DNA of 64,000 bases. It comes from Streptomyces parvus (lineage in GTDB: Bacteria > Actinomycetota > Actinomycetes > Streptomycetales > Streptomycetaceae). The stretch is taken from assembly GCF_014648875.1 (NCBI RefSeq), contig NZ_BMRY01000002.1:682001-746000 (forward strand), given 5' to 3'. Positions within the stretch are counted from its first letter, which is position 1. Each line of letters begins with the position of its first letter. Positions 25,563 through 37,540 of the stretch are shown one piece after another. A model generated the notes under the pieces. The model worked only from the letters and a program-made list of their open reading frames with translations. It searched no databases and was not told the DNA's origin. A program made the position numbers and the translations under genes.

Positions 25563-27857
25563 TCAGTCGCTGTCGGAGGTGCTCCGGGGCTCCTCGAAGC
25601 GGATGACGACGGACTTGCTGGCCGGGGTGTTGCTGGTGTCGGCCGTGGAGTCGAGGGGGACCAGGACGTTGGTCTCCGGGTAGTAGGCGGCGGCGCAGCC
25701 CCGGGCGGTGGGGTAGTGGACGATGCGGAAGCCTTCCGCGCGGCGTTCCACGCCGTCCTTCCACTCGCTGACGAGGTCGGTGTACGCGCCGTCGGTGAGG
25801 CCGAGGGCGGCGGCGTCCTCGGGGTTGACCATGACGATGCGGCGGCCGCCCTTGATGCCCCGGTAGCGGTCGTCGAGGCCGTAGATGGTGGTGTTGTACT
25901 GGTCGTGGGAGCGCAGGGTCTGCAACAGGAGCCTGCCGTCGGGGAGTTCGGGGTACTCGACGGGGGCGGAGGTGAAGTTGGCGCGGCCCGTGGCGGTGGG
26001 GAAGCGGCGCTCGTCGCGGGGGGCGTGCGGGAGGGCGAAGCCGCCGGGGTGGGCGGCGATGCGGGTGTTGAAGTCCTGGAAGCCGGGGACGACGCGGGAG
26101 ATGCGGTCCCGGATCGTGGAGTAGTCCCGCTCGAAGGTCTCCCACGGTGTGCGGGAGCCGGTGCCGAGGACCGCGCGGGCGAGGCGGGCGACGATGGCCG
26201 GCTCGGAGAGCAGGTGGGGGCTCGCGGGGGTGAGGTTGCCGCGAGAGGCGTGGACCATGCCCATGGAGTCCTCGACGGTGACGAACTGCTTGCCGGACGC
26301 CTGTACGTCCTTGTCGGTGCGGCCCAGTGTCGGGAGGATCAGGGCGCGGGCGCCGGTGACGGCGTGGCTGCGGTTGAGCTTGGTCGAGACGTGGACGGTG
26401 AGGCGGGCGCGGCGCATCGCGGCCTCGGTGACGGTGGTGTCGGGGGTGGCCGCGACGAAGTTGCCGCCCATGGCGAAGAAGACCTTCGCCTCGCCGTCGC
26501 GGAGCGCCTGGATGGAGCGCACCACGTCCATGCCGTGGTGGCGGGGCGAGGTGATGCCGAACTCCTTGTCGAGGGCGTCGAGGAAGGCCGGTGCGGGCCG
26601 TTCGAAGATGCCCATGGTGCGGTCGCCCTGGACGTTGGAGTGGCCGCGCACGGGGCAGACCCCGGCGCCGGGGCGGCCGATGTTGCCGCGCAGCAGAAGG
26701 AAGTTGACCACTTCGCGGATGGTGGGCACGGAGTGCTTGTGCTGGGTGAGTCCCATGGCCCAGCAGACGATGGTGCGCTCCGATGCGAGGACCAGGGTGA
26801 GCGCCTGCTCGATCTCGGCGCGGGTGAGGCCGGTGGCCTTCAGTGTCTCGTCCCAGTCGGCGGCTTCGGCGGCCTTGGCGAACTGCTCGTGGCCGTGGGT
26901 GTGTTCGGCGACGAACGCGGTGTCGACGGCGCCCTCGGTGGCCAGGATCAGCTTGTTGAGGAGGCGGAAGAGGGCCTGGTCGCCGCCGATGCGGATCTGC
27001 AGGAAGAGGTCGTTGAGCGGGGTCCCCTTGATCATGCCCTGCGGGGTCTGGGGGTTCTTGAACCGCTCCATGCCGGCCTCGGGCAGCGGATTCACCGAGA
27101 TGATCTTCGCCCCGGACTGCTTGGCCTTCTCCAGGGCGGACAGCATCCGGGGGTGGTTGGTGCCGGGGTTCTGGCCGGCGACGATGATCAGGTCGGCCTG
27201 GTGAAGGTCCTCCAGGGAGACGCTGCCCTTGCCGATGCCGATGGTCTCGGTGAGCGCCGAGCCGGACGACTCGTGGCACATGTTGGAGCAGTCCGGCAGA
27301 TTGTTGGTGCCGAACTCGCGGGCGAAGAGCTGGAGGAGGAACGCGGCCTCGTTGCTGGTGCGGCCGGAGGTGTAGAAGAGGGCCTCGTCGGGGGAGCCGA
27401 GCGCGGTCAGCTCCTCGGCGATGATCGCGAACGCCCGGTCCCAGGTGATCGCCTCGTAGCGGTCGGCGCCCTCGGGGAGGTACACCGGCTGGGTGATCCT
27501 GCCCTGCTGGCCCAGCCAGTAGCCGCTGCGCTCCGCGAGGTCGGCGACCGGGTGCGCGGCGAAGAAGCCGGGGGTGACGCGGCGCAGCGTCGCCTCCTCC
27601 GCGACGGCCTTCGCGCCGTTCTCGCAGAATTCGGCGGTGTGCCGCTTGTCGCCCTCGGGCCAGGCGCAGCCGGGGCAGTCGAAGCCGTCCTTCTGGTTGA
27701 CCTTGAGGAGGGTCTGCGCGGTGCGGCGCACGCCCATCTGCTGCCTCGCGATGCGCAGGGAGTGGGCGACGGCGGGCAGCCCGGCGGCGGCGTGCGGGGC
27801 CGCTTCGACCTGTGGGGCGTCCTGGACCGGGTCACCGGTCGGCGGCTTGGTGGCCAT
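25563..27857 (-). CDS. Molybdopterin oxidoreductase, FdhF/YdeP family
   Basis: A 764-residue molybdenum enzyme of the YdeP-like branch of the formate-dehydrogenase/DMSO-reductase superfamily. Near the N-terminus FDCPGCAWPEG has two cysteines but not the full four-cysteine 4Fe-4S motif. Molybdopterin-binding segments include ITWDRAFAIIAEEL, YTSGRTSNEAAFLLQLFAREF, IVAGQNPGTNHPRML and the C-terminal LRSHDQYNTTIYGLDDRYRG. The YdeP group has been linked to acid resistance in E. coli; the substrate is unknown. ATG 27857 follows GGGGAG. It is divergent from polA, with no fdhD or other partner in the window. Confidence 0.88.
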   Translation of the reverse strand: MATKPPTGDPVQDAPQVEAAPHAAAGLPAVAHSLRIARQQMGVRRTAQTLLKVNQKDGFDCPGCAWPEGDKRHTAEFCENGAKAVAEEATLRRVTPGFFAAHPVADLAERSGYWLGQQGRITQPVYLPEGADRYEAITWDRAFAIIAEELTALGSPDEALFYTSGRTSNEAAFLLQLFAREFGTNNLPDCSNMCHESSGSALTETIGIGKGSVSLEDLHQADLIIVAGQNPGTNHPRMLSALEKAKQSGAKIISVNPLPEAGMERFKNPQTPQGMIKGTPLNDLFLQIRIGGDQALFRLLNKLILATEGAVDTAFVAEHTHGHEQFAKAAEAADWDETLKATGLTRAEIEQALTLVLASERTIVCWAMGLTQHKHSVPTIREVVNFLLLRGNIGRPGAGVCPVRGHSNVQGDRTMGIFERPAPAFLDALDKEFGITSPRHHGMDVVRSIQALRDGEAKVFFAMGGNFVAATPDTTVTEAAMRRARLTVHVSTKLNRSHAVTGARALILPTLGRTDKDVQASGKQFVTVEDSMGMVHASRGNLTPASPHLLSEPAIVARLARAVLGTGSRTPWETFERDYSTIRDRISRVVPGFQDFNTRIAAHPGGFALPHAPRDERRFPTATGRANFTSAPVEYPELPDGRLLLQTLRSHDQYNTTIYGLDDRYRGIKGGRRIVMVNPEDAAALGLTDGAYTDLVSEWKDGVERRAEGFRIVHYPTARGCAAAYYPETNVLVPLDSTADTSNTPASKSVVIRFEEPRSTSDSD

Positions 27858-27990
27858 GATGCTGCTCCCCTTCGAGCGCTCTTCCACGTGGCGGCGTACT
27901 CATGTTCATGTCCTCACCATCGATCCTGTCACGGCCCCGCGGAAGTCGTGCCGGTCCGGATTGTCAGTGGTCCGTGGCAGGATCGGGGGC

Positions 27991-30702
27991 GTGGCTGAGA
28001 CGGCATCGAAGAAGACGGCAGACAACCGACCGCGCCTGCTCCTCATGGACGGGCACTCCCTGGCGTACCGGGCGTTCTTCGCCCTGCCCGCGGAGAATTT
28101 CACGACGGCGGTGGGGCAGCCGACGAACGCCGTGTACGGCTTCATGTCGATGCTGGCGAACACCCTGCGTGACGAGGCCCCTACGCACTTCGCGGTCGCG
28201 TTCGACGTGTCCCGCAAGACCTGGCGGGCGCAGGAGTTCCCGGAGTACAAGGCGAACCGCTCCAAGACCCCCGACGAGTTCAAGGGGCAGGTCGAGCTGA
28301 TCGGCGAGCTGCTGGACGCGATGCACGCGGACCGGTTCGCGGTGGACGGGTTCGAGGCGGACGACGTCATCGCGACGCTGGCGACCCAGGCCGAGGCGGC
28401 CGGGTTCGAGGTCCTGATCGTCACCGGCGACCGCGACTCCTTCCAGCTGATCACGGACAACGTGACCGTGCTGTACCCCACCAAGGGGGTCTCCGAGCTG
28501 ACCCGGTTCACCCCGGAGAAGGTCGTCGAGAAGTACGGGCTCACCCCGCAGCAGTATCCGGACTTCGCCGCCCTGCGCGGCGACCCGTCGGACAACCTCC
28601 CGGGCATCCCCGGCGTCGGTGAGAAGACGGCCGCGAAGTGGATCAACCAGTTCGGTTCGTTCGCCGAGCTCGTCGAGCGGGCCGAGGAGGTCAAGGGCAA
28701 GGCCGGTCAGAATTTCCGCGACCACCTGGACGCGGTGAAGATGAACCGGGTGCTGACCGAGATGGTCCGGGACGTGGAGCTGCCCAAGACCCCGGCCGAG
28801 CTGGAGCGCGCCCCGTACGACCGCACGGCGGTCACCGGCGTCCTGGACATACTGGAGATCCGCAACCCGAGCCTGCGTGAGCGGCTCCTCGCCGTCGACC
28901 CGGGGGCGGCCGAGGCCGAGCCGCCCGCGCCCGCCGCCGGGATCGAGCTGGACGGGGCCGTGCTCGGCTCCGGCGAGGTCGCCGGCTGGCTGGAGGCGCA
29001 CGGTGCGCAGCCGCTCGGCGTCATGACGGTCGACACCTGGTCGCTCGGGGCCGGCACGGTCACCGAGATCGCGCTCGCCGCCGCCGACGGGGCCGCCGCC
29101 TGGCTGGACCCGACACAGCTGGAGGAGGCCGACGAGCGGGCGTTCGCCGCCTGGGTGTCGGACCCGGCGCGCCCGAAGGTCCTGCACAACGCGAAGAACG
29201 TCATGCGGGTCCTCCCCGAGCACGGCTGGCAGCTCGAAGGCGTCACCATGGACACCGCGCTCGCCGCGTATCTGGTGAAGCCGGGCCGCCGGTCCTTCGC
29301 CCTGGACGCGCTGGCCGTGGAGTATCTGGGCCGCGAGCTGGCCCCGGCCGCCGCCTCCGACGGACAGCTCGCCTTCGGCGCCGACGACCGGGCCGAGCAG
29401 GACGCCCTGATGGCCCAGGCCCGCGCCGTCCTCGACCTGGGCGACGCGTTCACCACCCGGCTCAAGGAGGTCGGCGCGGCGGAGCTGCTCCACGACATGG
29501 AGCTGCCGACCTCCATCCTCCTGGCCCGCCTGGAGCGCCACGGCATCGCCGCTGACCGGGCCCATCTGGAAGGCATGGAGCAGCAGTTCGCCGGGACCGT
29601 GCAGCAGGCGGTGAAGGAGGCGCACGCGGCGGTCGGCCGCGAGTTCAACCTCGGATCGCCCAAGCAGCTCCAGGAGATCCTCTTCAACGAGCTGGGCCTG
29701 CCGAAGACGAAGAAGACCAAGACGGGATACACCACCGACGCGGACGCGCTGGCCTGGCTGGCCGCGCAGACCGAGCACGAGCTGCCGGTCCTGATGCTCC
29801 GCCACCGCGAGCAGGCCAAGCTGCGGGTCACCGTCGAGGGCCTGATCAAGACGATCGCCGCCGACGGCCGGATCCACACCACGTTCAACCAGACGGTCGC
29901 GGCGACCGGCCGGCTCTCCTCCACCGACCCGAACCTGCAGAACATCCCCGTCCGCACCGACGAGGGCCGGGCGATCCGCCGGGGCTTCGTCGTCGGCGAC
30001 GGCTTCGAGACGCTGATGACGGCGGACTACAGCCAGATCGAACTGCGGGTCATGGCGCACCTCTCCGAGGACGCCGGTCTCATCGAGGCGTTCACCTCCG
30101 GCGAGGACCTGCACACCACGGTCGCCTCGCAGGTCTTCGGCGTCGAGAAGGACGCGGTCGACGCGGAGATGCGCCGCAAGATCAAGGCCATGTCCTACGG
30201 GCTGGCCTACGGCCTCTCCGCGTTCGGCCTCTCGCAGCAGCTGAACATCGACCCCGCCGAGGCCCGGGTGCTGATGGACACCTACTTCGAGCGGTTCGGC
30301 GGGGTACGGGACTATCTCCACCGGGTCGTCGAGGAGGCCAGGGCCACCGGCTACACGGAGACGATCCTCGGCCGCCGCCGCTACCTCCCCGACCTCAACA
30401 GCGACAACCGCCAGCGCCGGGAGGCCGCCGAGCGCATGGCGCTCAACGCCCCGATCCAGGGCACCGCCGCGGACATCGTGAAGGTCGCGATGCTCCGCGT
30501 GGACAAGGCGCTGACCGAGGCCGGGCTGACCTCCCGGATGCTGCTCCAGGTCCACGACGAAATCGTCCTGGAGATCGCGAAGGGCGAGCGGAAGCAGGTC
30601 GAGGAGATCCTGCGCCACGAGATGGCGAACGCCGTCGAGCTGCGCGCCCCGCTCGACGTCTCCGTCGGCGTCGGCAAGGACTGGGAGTCCGCCGCGCACT
30701 GA
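27991..30702 (+). CDS. polA: DNA polymerase I
   Basis: A 903-residue family A DNA polymerase for Okazaki-fragment processing and repair. The N-terminal 5'-3' exonuclease/FEN domain (about 12-290) is complete (LLLMDGHSLAYRAFFA, GFEADDVIATLA, TGDRDSFQLI). The central 3'-5' exonuclease domain (about 320-490) lacks the D-x-E of motif I (it reads MTVDTWS), so proofreading is probably absent, as in mycobacterial PolA. Polymerase motifs are intact: A at DYSQIELR (Asp679), B at RRKIKAMSYGLAYG, C at QVHDEIVLE (His855-Glu857). GTG 27991 gives the usual N-terminus; divergent from the molybdopterin gene. Confidence 0.97.
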   Translation: MAETASKKTADNRPRLLLMDGHSLAYRAFFALPAENFTTAVGQPTNAVYGFMSMLANTLRDEAPTHFAVAFDVSRKTWRAQEFPEYKANRSKTPDEFKGQVELIGELLDAMHADRFAVDGFEADDVIATLATQAEAAGFEVLIVTGDRDSFQLITDNVTVLYPTKGVSELTRFTPEKVVEKYGLTPQQYPDFAALRGDPSDNLPGIPGVGEKTAAKWINQFGSFAELVERAEEVKGKAGQNFRDHLDAVKMNRVLTEMVRDVELPKTPAELERAPYDRTAVTGVLDILEIRNPSLRERLLAVDPGAAEAEPPAPAAGIELDGAVLGSGEVAGWLEAHGAQPLGVMTVDTWSLGAGTVTEIALAAADGAAAWLDPTQLEEADERAFAAWVSDPARPKVLHNAKNVMRVLPEHGWQLEGVTMDTALAAYLVKPGRRSFALDALAVEYLGRELAPAAASDGQLAFGADDRAEQDALMAQARAVLDLGDAFTTRLKEVGAAELLHDMELPTSILLARLERHGIAADRAHLEGMEQQFAGTVQQAVKEAHAAVGREFNLGSPKQLQEILFNELGLPKTKKTKTGYTTDADALAWLAAQTEHELPVLMLRHREQAKLRVTVEGLIKTIAADGRIHTTFNQTVAATGRLSSTDPNLQNIPVRTDEGRAIRRGFVVGDGFETLMTADYSQIELRVMAHLSEDAGLIEAFTSGEDLHTTVASQVFGVEKDAVDAEMRRKIKAMSYGLAYGLSAFGLSQQLNIDPAEARVLMDTYFERFGGVRDYLHRVVEEARATGYTETILGRRRYLPDLNSDNRQRREAAERMALNAPIQGTAADIVKVAMLRVDKALTEAGLTSRMLLQVHDEIVLEIAKGERKQVEEILRHEMANAVELRAPLDVSVGVGKDWESAAH

Positions 30703-30714
30703 GTTACGGACACC

Positions 30715-30752
30715 AGGGGCGGGCCCGGAACCATGGTTCCGGGCCCGCCCCT
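30715..30752. terminator. Perfect 38-bp palindrome terminating polA
   Basis: AGGGGCGGGCCCGGAACC and its exact complement form a continuous palindrome centred on CCATGG, 12 bases after the polA stop and 12 bases before the convergent DUF4184 stop. It probably terminates both. Confidence 0.88.
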
Positions 30753-30764
30753 TGCTCTCTGCCG

Positions 30765-31634
30765 CTAACCCCGGCCGGCCGGTGCCTCTGTACGGGGTTC
30801 CTCCGGTACGGACACGGGCCCGCCGGGTCCCCGCGTCCTCCGCCGCAGCAGCATCCACACCCCGTACAGCAGCAGTCCGGCCGCCAGCCCCGCGCCCGCG
30901 CCGAAGCAGGCCGTGGGGATGATGTCGAGGGGGCTCTCCACCCGGCCGAAGTGCGCGTACCAGCGGGCGCACCGGTGGACGACACCGGCCAGTACGCACA
31001 GCGCCAGCAGACCGAGCGCCCCGCGCCGCTCGCGGCGGCCGAGCACCGGCACCTCCACGGGCACGGGGGCGGTCGTGGTCCGGCGCAGCCCGGTGGCGAC
31101 GAACCAGCCGATGACCACGAGGGCCAGCGCCGAACTCCCGTACTGCACGAACTGGAACACCGGGAAGCCGCCGACGCTCCGGTTCAGGAACGGCAGCAGC
31201 TCCGTGCCCCACCGGCTGTGGTGGGTGAACGCGTCCCACACCACATGCGTGGCCGCGCCCAGCGCACCCGAGACGGCGAACCACAGCCAGGCGGAAGGAC
31301 CGAACGAGGCCCGCGTCCACCGCTGCCCCCGGACGAACGCGTGCACCCGGCCCCGTACCCGTACGGGCAGCAGCGCCACCAGCGGCTCCCGCAGCAGCGC
31401 CCACACCGCGACCAGCACGGCGGCTATGGCCACGTTCACCGTGAGGACCCCGGCGAAGGTGTGCGTGAACGACCCGAACTCCATCGCCCCGGGGACCACC
31501 GTGTCCGCGAAATAGGTGATGTCGGGCGCGAACGAACCGGCGACGAGGGCCGAGGGGAACAGCGGCCACCGGCCGGTCCCGTTCCGGCGGATCGCCGGGA
31601 GCACGGCGGCTGCATGACTGAGCGTGAACGGCAT
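30765..31634 (-). CDS. DUF4184-family membrane protein
   Basis: A 289-residue integral membrane protein. The N-terminus PFTLSHAAAVLP and the segments GSFAPDITYF and ATHVVWDAFTHHSRWG carry His and Asp residues that resemble membrane-embedded metal hydrolases (YdjM/phospholipase C-like), and define the DUF4184 family. About six transmembrane helices are visible. ATG 31634 begins the conserved motif directly. Function is unknown. Convergent with polA. Confidence 0.85.
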   Translation of the reverse strand: MPFTLSHAAAVLPAIRRNGTGRWPLFPSALVAGSFAPDITYFADTVVPGAMEFGSFTHTFAGVLTVNVAIAAVLVAVWALLREPLVALLPVRVRGRVHAFVRGQRWTRASFGPSAWLWFAVSGALGAATHVVWDAFTHHSRWGTELLPFLNRSVGGFPVFQFVQYGSSALALVVIGWFVATGLRRTTTAPVPVEVPVLGRRERRGALGLLALCVLAGVVHRCARWYAHFGRVESPLDIIPTACFGAGAGLAAGLLLYGVWMLLRRRTRGPGGPVSVPEEPRTEAPAGRG

Positions 31635-31834
31635 GGCGGCAAGTATGCGGGACCGCCGGGGCACCCTTCCGTGGCCCGCCGGACAACGTGCGCCACCACG
31701 TGCGCCCGCGAACGTGAAAAAACAGTAAGAAGCGGTCAGCCCTCGGTGCCTGGGCGACAGAAGGTGCCGTAGGGTCGCTGGAGTCGTTGCGCTGGGGAGC
31801 GCGAGCAGCCTTCGAGGGGGAGGGACCGGAACGT

Positions 31835-33628
31835 ATGGCAGCGCACATGCGCCGACGTCTGCGCAAGGGAGCCACGACCACCGCGATAGCGGCGGCCGCC
31901 GTTGCGGCACTCGCGGCCTCGCAGGCGCCCGCGGCGACCCTGGCCGACGGATCCGCGGGCAGCGGCGATCCGAAGGCGGCGGGCGAGGACACCGCGAGCG
32001 GCGAGACCGATGGCGCCGCCACCGGCAACTCGCCCTACTACACGGACCTTCCGCCCCTGGTCACACCCGACCGGCCCGGTTCGTCCAGCGGCCTTCCGGC
32101 GGCAGGCAGTGCGGAAGCGGGCATTCCCGCCTCGGTCCTCGCCGCCTACAAGCAGGCCGAGCGGACCGTCGCGACCACCGACCCCTCCTGCCGGCTGCCC
32201 TGGCAACTCCTCGCCGCGATCGGCAAGGTCGAGTCCGGCCAGGCCCGCGGCGGCCGCGTCGACGCGAACGGCACCGCCAGCCCCCGCATCCTCGGCCCGG
32301 CCCTCAACGGCCAGGGCTTCGCGCTGATCAAGGACACCGACGGCGGGGCGTACGACGGCGACGCGGTCCACGACCGCGCGGTCGGCCCGATGCAGTTCAT
32401 CCCCTCGACCTGGGCCTCCTGGGGTCAGGACGCCAACGGCGACGGCCGCAAGGACCCCAACAACATCTACGACGCGGCGCTCGCCGCCGGCCGCTACCTC
32501 TGCGCCAACGACCGGGATCTGGCCCTGGCCGCCGACCTCGACCAGGCCGTACTGAGCTACAACCGGTCGACGGAGTACCTGCGCACGGTCCGCTCCTGGT
32601 ACTCCTACTACCAGCGCGGTACGCACGAGATCCCCGACGGCACCGGCACGCTCCCCAGCACCCCGAGCACGCCCACCCCGAGCCCGCGTCCGGGCACCGG
32701 TTCGGGCCCGAGCGCCACCCCGAGCCCGTCTCCCTCCCCGTCCAAGCCCGGCGGCAAGCCGAGCCCGGACCCCACGAAGCCCGGTGGCGGAGGCTCCACC
32801 AGCCCGACGCCGAAGCCGCCGACCCCCAAGCCCACGCCGCCGTCCGAGACCTTCGGCTCCCTGGAGAACGCGGGCACAGGCCCGCTGCGCGCCACCGCGG
32901 GCCAGGCGTTCGACGAGCGGGTCTCCGTCCGCGCCCGCAACGCGCTCGGCGCCCCGCTCGCCAAGGTGCCCGTCACCTTCACCGTCACCGGCGGCACCGG
33001 CACCCTCTTCGCCGGCGGCAAGAAGACCGTCATGGTACGGACCGGGGCCGACGGCACCGCCACCGCGCCCGAGCTCCAGGCCGGCGAGAAGGCCGGGGAG
33101 TTCACCGTGACCGCCGTCGCGGGCACCGGCCGGCCGCGCACCCTGACGTACGCGGCGACCGTCACCGCCCGCCAGGCCGACGCGATCGCCCGTACCGACG
33201 AGAAGGCGCTCGTCGCCGCCCCCGGTGAGAAGTTCGCGGACGCCGTCACGGTCGAGGCGACCTACAAGGACGTCGCGGCGGCCGGAGTGGCCGTCACCGC
33301 CACCATGGTCAAGGACCGCCTGGGCGTCATCGACAACGACAAGGGCCCCTACTTCAAGGACGCGGACGGCGAGCCGGTCCGCACCCTCACCGGCCTGACG
33401 ACGGACGACGAGGGGCAGCTGCGGCTCCCGGAGATCTTCGCCGACGACAACGAGGGCACGTACCTGCTGCGCCTCACCACCGAGGGCGGCGCCTCGGTCG
33501 TCATCGAACTCACGGTCAAGGCCACGGAGGAGACGACTCCGGAAGAGCCGGCACCGGGCGGGACGACCGCTCCGGAACCGGCCGAGACCCCCGACGCGAC
33601 GGAGCCCCCCGCGGCCATCAAGCCCTGA
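31835..33628 (+). CDS. Secreted lytic transglycosylase with C-terminal Ig-like domains
   Basis: A 597-residue exported protein. A signal peptide (about 1-38, ending SQAPAAT) is followed by a lytic transglycosylase domain (about 100-265) with catalytic Glu133 in AIGKVESGQ and the downstream VGPMQFIPSTWASWGQD and YDAALAAGRYLC motifs. A Pro/Ser/Thr linker (about 270-345) leads to two beta-sandwich repeats (about 350-560; PVTFTVTGGTGTLFAGG type, invasin/Big-like) and an acidic tail. It should cleave peptidoglycan, perhaps during growth or spore germination. ATG 31835 follows GGGAGGGAC. I found no recognisable c-di-AMP riboswitch upstream. Confidence 0.9.
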   Translation: MAAHMRRRLRKGATTTAIAAAAVAALAASQAPAATLADGSAGSGDPKAAGEDTASGETDGAATGNSPYYTDLPPLVTPDRPGSSSGLPAAGSAEAGIPASVLAAYKQAERTVATTDPSCRLPWQLLAAIGKVESGQARGGRVDANGTASPRILGPALNGQGFALIKDTDGGAYDGDAVHDRAVGPMQFIPSTWASWGQDANGDGRKDPNNIYDAALAAGRYLCANDRDLALAADLDQAVLSYNRSTEYLRTVRSWYSYYQRGTHEIPDGTGTLPSTPSTPTPSPRPGTGSGPSATPSPSPSPSKPGGKPSPDPTKPGGGGSTSPTPKPPTPKPTPPSETFGSLENAGTGPLRATAGQAFDERVSVRARNALGAPLAKVPVTFTVTGGTGTLFAGGKKTVMVRTGADGTATAPELQAGEKAGEFTVTAVAGTGRPRTLTYAATVTARQADAIARTDEKALVAAPGEKFADAVTVEATYKDVAAAGVAVTATMVKDRLGVIDNDKGPYFKDADGEPVRTLTGLTTDDEGQLRLPEIFADDNEGTYLLRLTTEGGASVVIELTVKATEETTPEEPAPGGTTAPEPAETPDATEPPAAIKP

Positions 33629-33653
33629 CGCCGCCCCACCGCACGACCACCGC

Positions 33654-33682
33654 ACAGCCCCTCGGCCCGGCCGAGGGGCTGT
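33654..33682 (+). terminator. Terminator after the transglycosylase gene
   Basis: ACAGCCCCTCGG (33654-33665) pairs perfectly with CCGAGGGGCTGT (33671-33682) around a five-base loop, 25 bases past the stop codon. Confidence 0.85.
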
Positions 33683-33781
33683 CCGCTTCTGTTCTCATCT
33701 CGCGCCCCGGTTGCTACGGTGCCCCAGCCCTGACGGCCCATCAGGCCGCCGTCGCCGGACCACCGCCCCGGGAGGCCGAGC

Positions 33782-33919
33782 ATGCGTGCCCTCGTCGCCG
33801 CCGCCATCGGACTGGCCGCCGCCCTCGCGCTCGTGTTCACCGTCTCCGCCGTCGGTTCCCCGGCCGGGGAGACCTCGCCGAAACCCCTGCTGACCACCGT
33901 CCCGGGACCGAAGAGATAG
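33782..33919 (+). CDS. Small single-pass membrane protein (SPW_0924-like)
   Basis: A 45-codon gene. ATG 33782 is preceded by GGGAGG at ideal spacing. The product has one hydrophobic helix (LVAAAIGLAAALALVFTVSA, residues 4-23) and a short tail ending LLTTVPGPKR. I believe this is the conserved Streptomyces small protein catalogued as the SPW_0924 family; function unknown. It ends 27 bases before the DUF3068 gene and is probably co-transcribed with it. Confidence 0.75.
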   Translation: MRALVAAAIGLAAALALVFTVSAVGSPAGETSPKPLLTTVPGPKR

Positions 33920-33946
33920 CCGCCGCAGAGGGAAGAGGTCACCACC

Positions 33947-34898
33947 ATGCGCCGCCGAGCCGGTCTCGTACTCCTGGCCTTCGCCGTGTTCTTCGCCGCC
34001 CTGTCACCCCTGCTGCGCTGGTACGCCTTCCCGCGCCTGGCCAAGATCCCGCCGAGCCAGTACCAGGAAGTCGTCCTGGAGGCGAAGCCCGCCGTCCTCC
34101 TCGACTACTCCACCCTCAAGGCGAAGAAGGTCGAGAAGGTCACCATCGTCCAGACGCTCAAGGGCAATGTGGAGGAGTCCGAGAAGATCGAACGCAGCGC
34201 CGGACGCGACGTCGTCGTCTGGGACGCGCTCTCCTACATCGAGGGCCCCGACGGCAAGACGGTCTCCGCCATCCCCGAACGCTACATCTTCGACGCCCAC
34301 ACCCAGGCCCCCGTCAACGCCACCGGCGAGATGGTCGACGGCGACCCGGTCCGCCGCGAGGGCATCGAGTTCAAGTGGCCCTTCCTCACCGAGAAACGGG
34401 ACTACCAGTACTTCGACGCCCAGACCCGCACCACCGCCCCCATCCACTACAAGGGCACCCGCACCTTCCGCGGCCTGGAGGTCTACTACTTCGAGCAGAC
34501 CATCCCGTGGACCAAGGTCCCCATGCCGAAGAAGATGCCCATCGAGGGCATCACCGCCGAGCAGATCGCGCAGACCGGCATGACCCGCTGGTACACCACC
34601 AAGCGGATGTTCTGGGTCGACCCGGTCACCGGAGCCCCCGTCAACGGCGAGGAGATCCACCGGGAAGAGCTGCGCGACGCCAAGAAGATGGGCATGTCCG
34701 AGGACACCGTCACCGCGTTCTCCGGCCATGTGAAGATGCGCGAGGACTACATCGTGGACACCGTCGACCTGGTGAAGTCCCAGCGCGTCCTGGTCCTCCT
34801 CCTCACCTCGTACCTGCCCTGGGGCTTCCTGGGACTCGGCATCGGACTGGCCGCACTCGCCCTCTGGCTGGAGGCGCGGTCCCGGCGGCCGGAGAGTC

Positions 34899-34912
<14 letters not shown>
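33947..34912 (+). CDS. DUF3068 / PorA-family membrane-anchored protein
   Basis: A 321-residue protein with an N-terminal transmembrane segment (about 5-23, AGLVLLAFAVFFAALSPLL) and a C-terminal one (about 284-308, LVLLLTSYLPWGFLGLGIGL), enclosing an extracytoplasmic beta-rich domain. The pattern (RWYAFPRLAKIPP near the start, EGIEFKWPF and FEQTIPW in the middle) marks the DUF3068 family of actinobacteria. Function unknown; cell-envelope role inferred. Its last 14 bases overlap the end of the convergent hrpB gene. Confidence 0.85.
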
Positions 34913-37502
<2,590 letters not shown>

Positions 37503-37540
37503 GCCCCCAGTGTCGTACGGGGCGGACGCGGTCCGGACGG

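Noticed and set aside
31635..31834. A c-di-AMP (ydaO) riboswitch upstream of the lytic transglycosylase
   Set aside because: Such switches often control actinobacterial wall hydrolases, but I could not find the conserved core segments here.
27964..32028. A 1354-codon open frame antisense to polA and the DUF4184 gene
   Set aside because: It is an antisense shadow of high-GC coding DNA; the sense frame encodes complete DNA polymerase I motifs.
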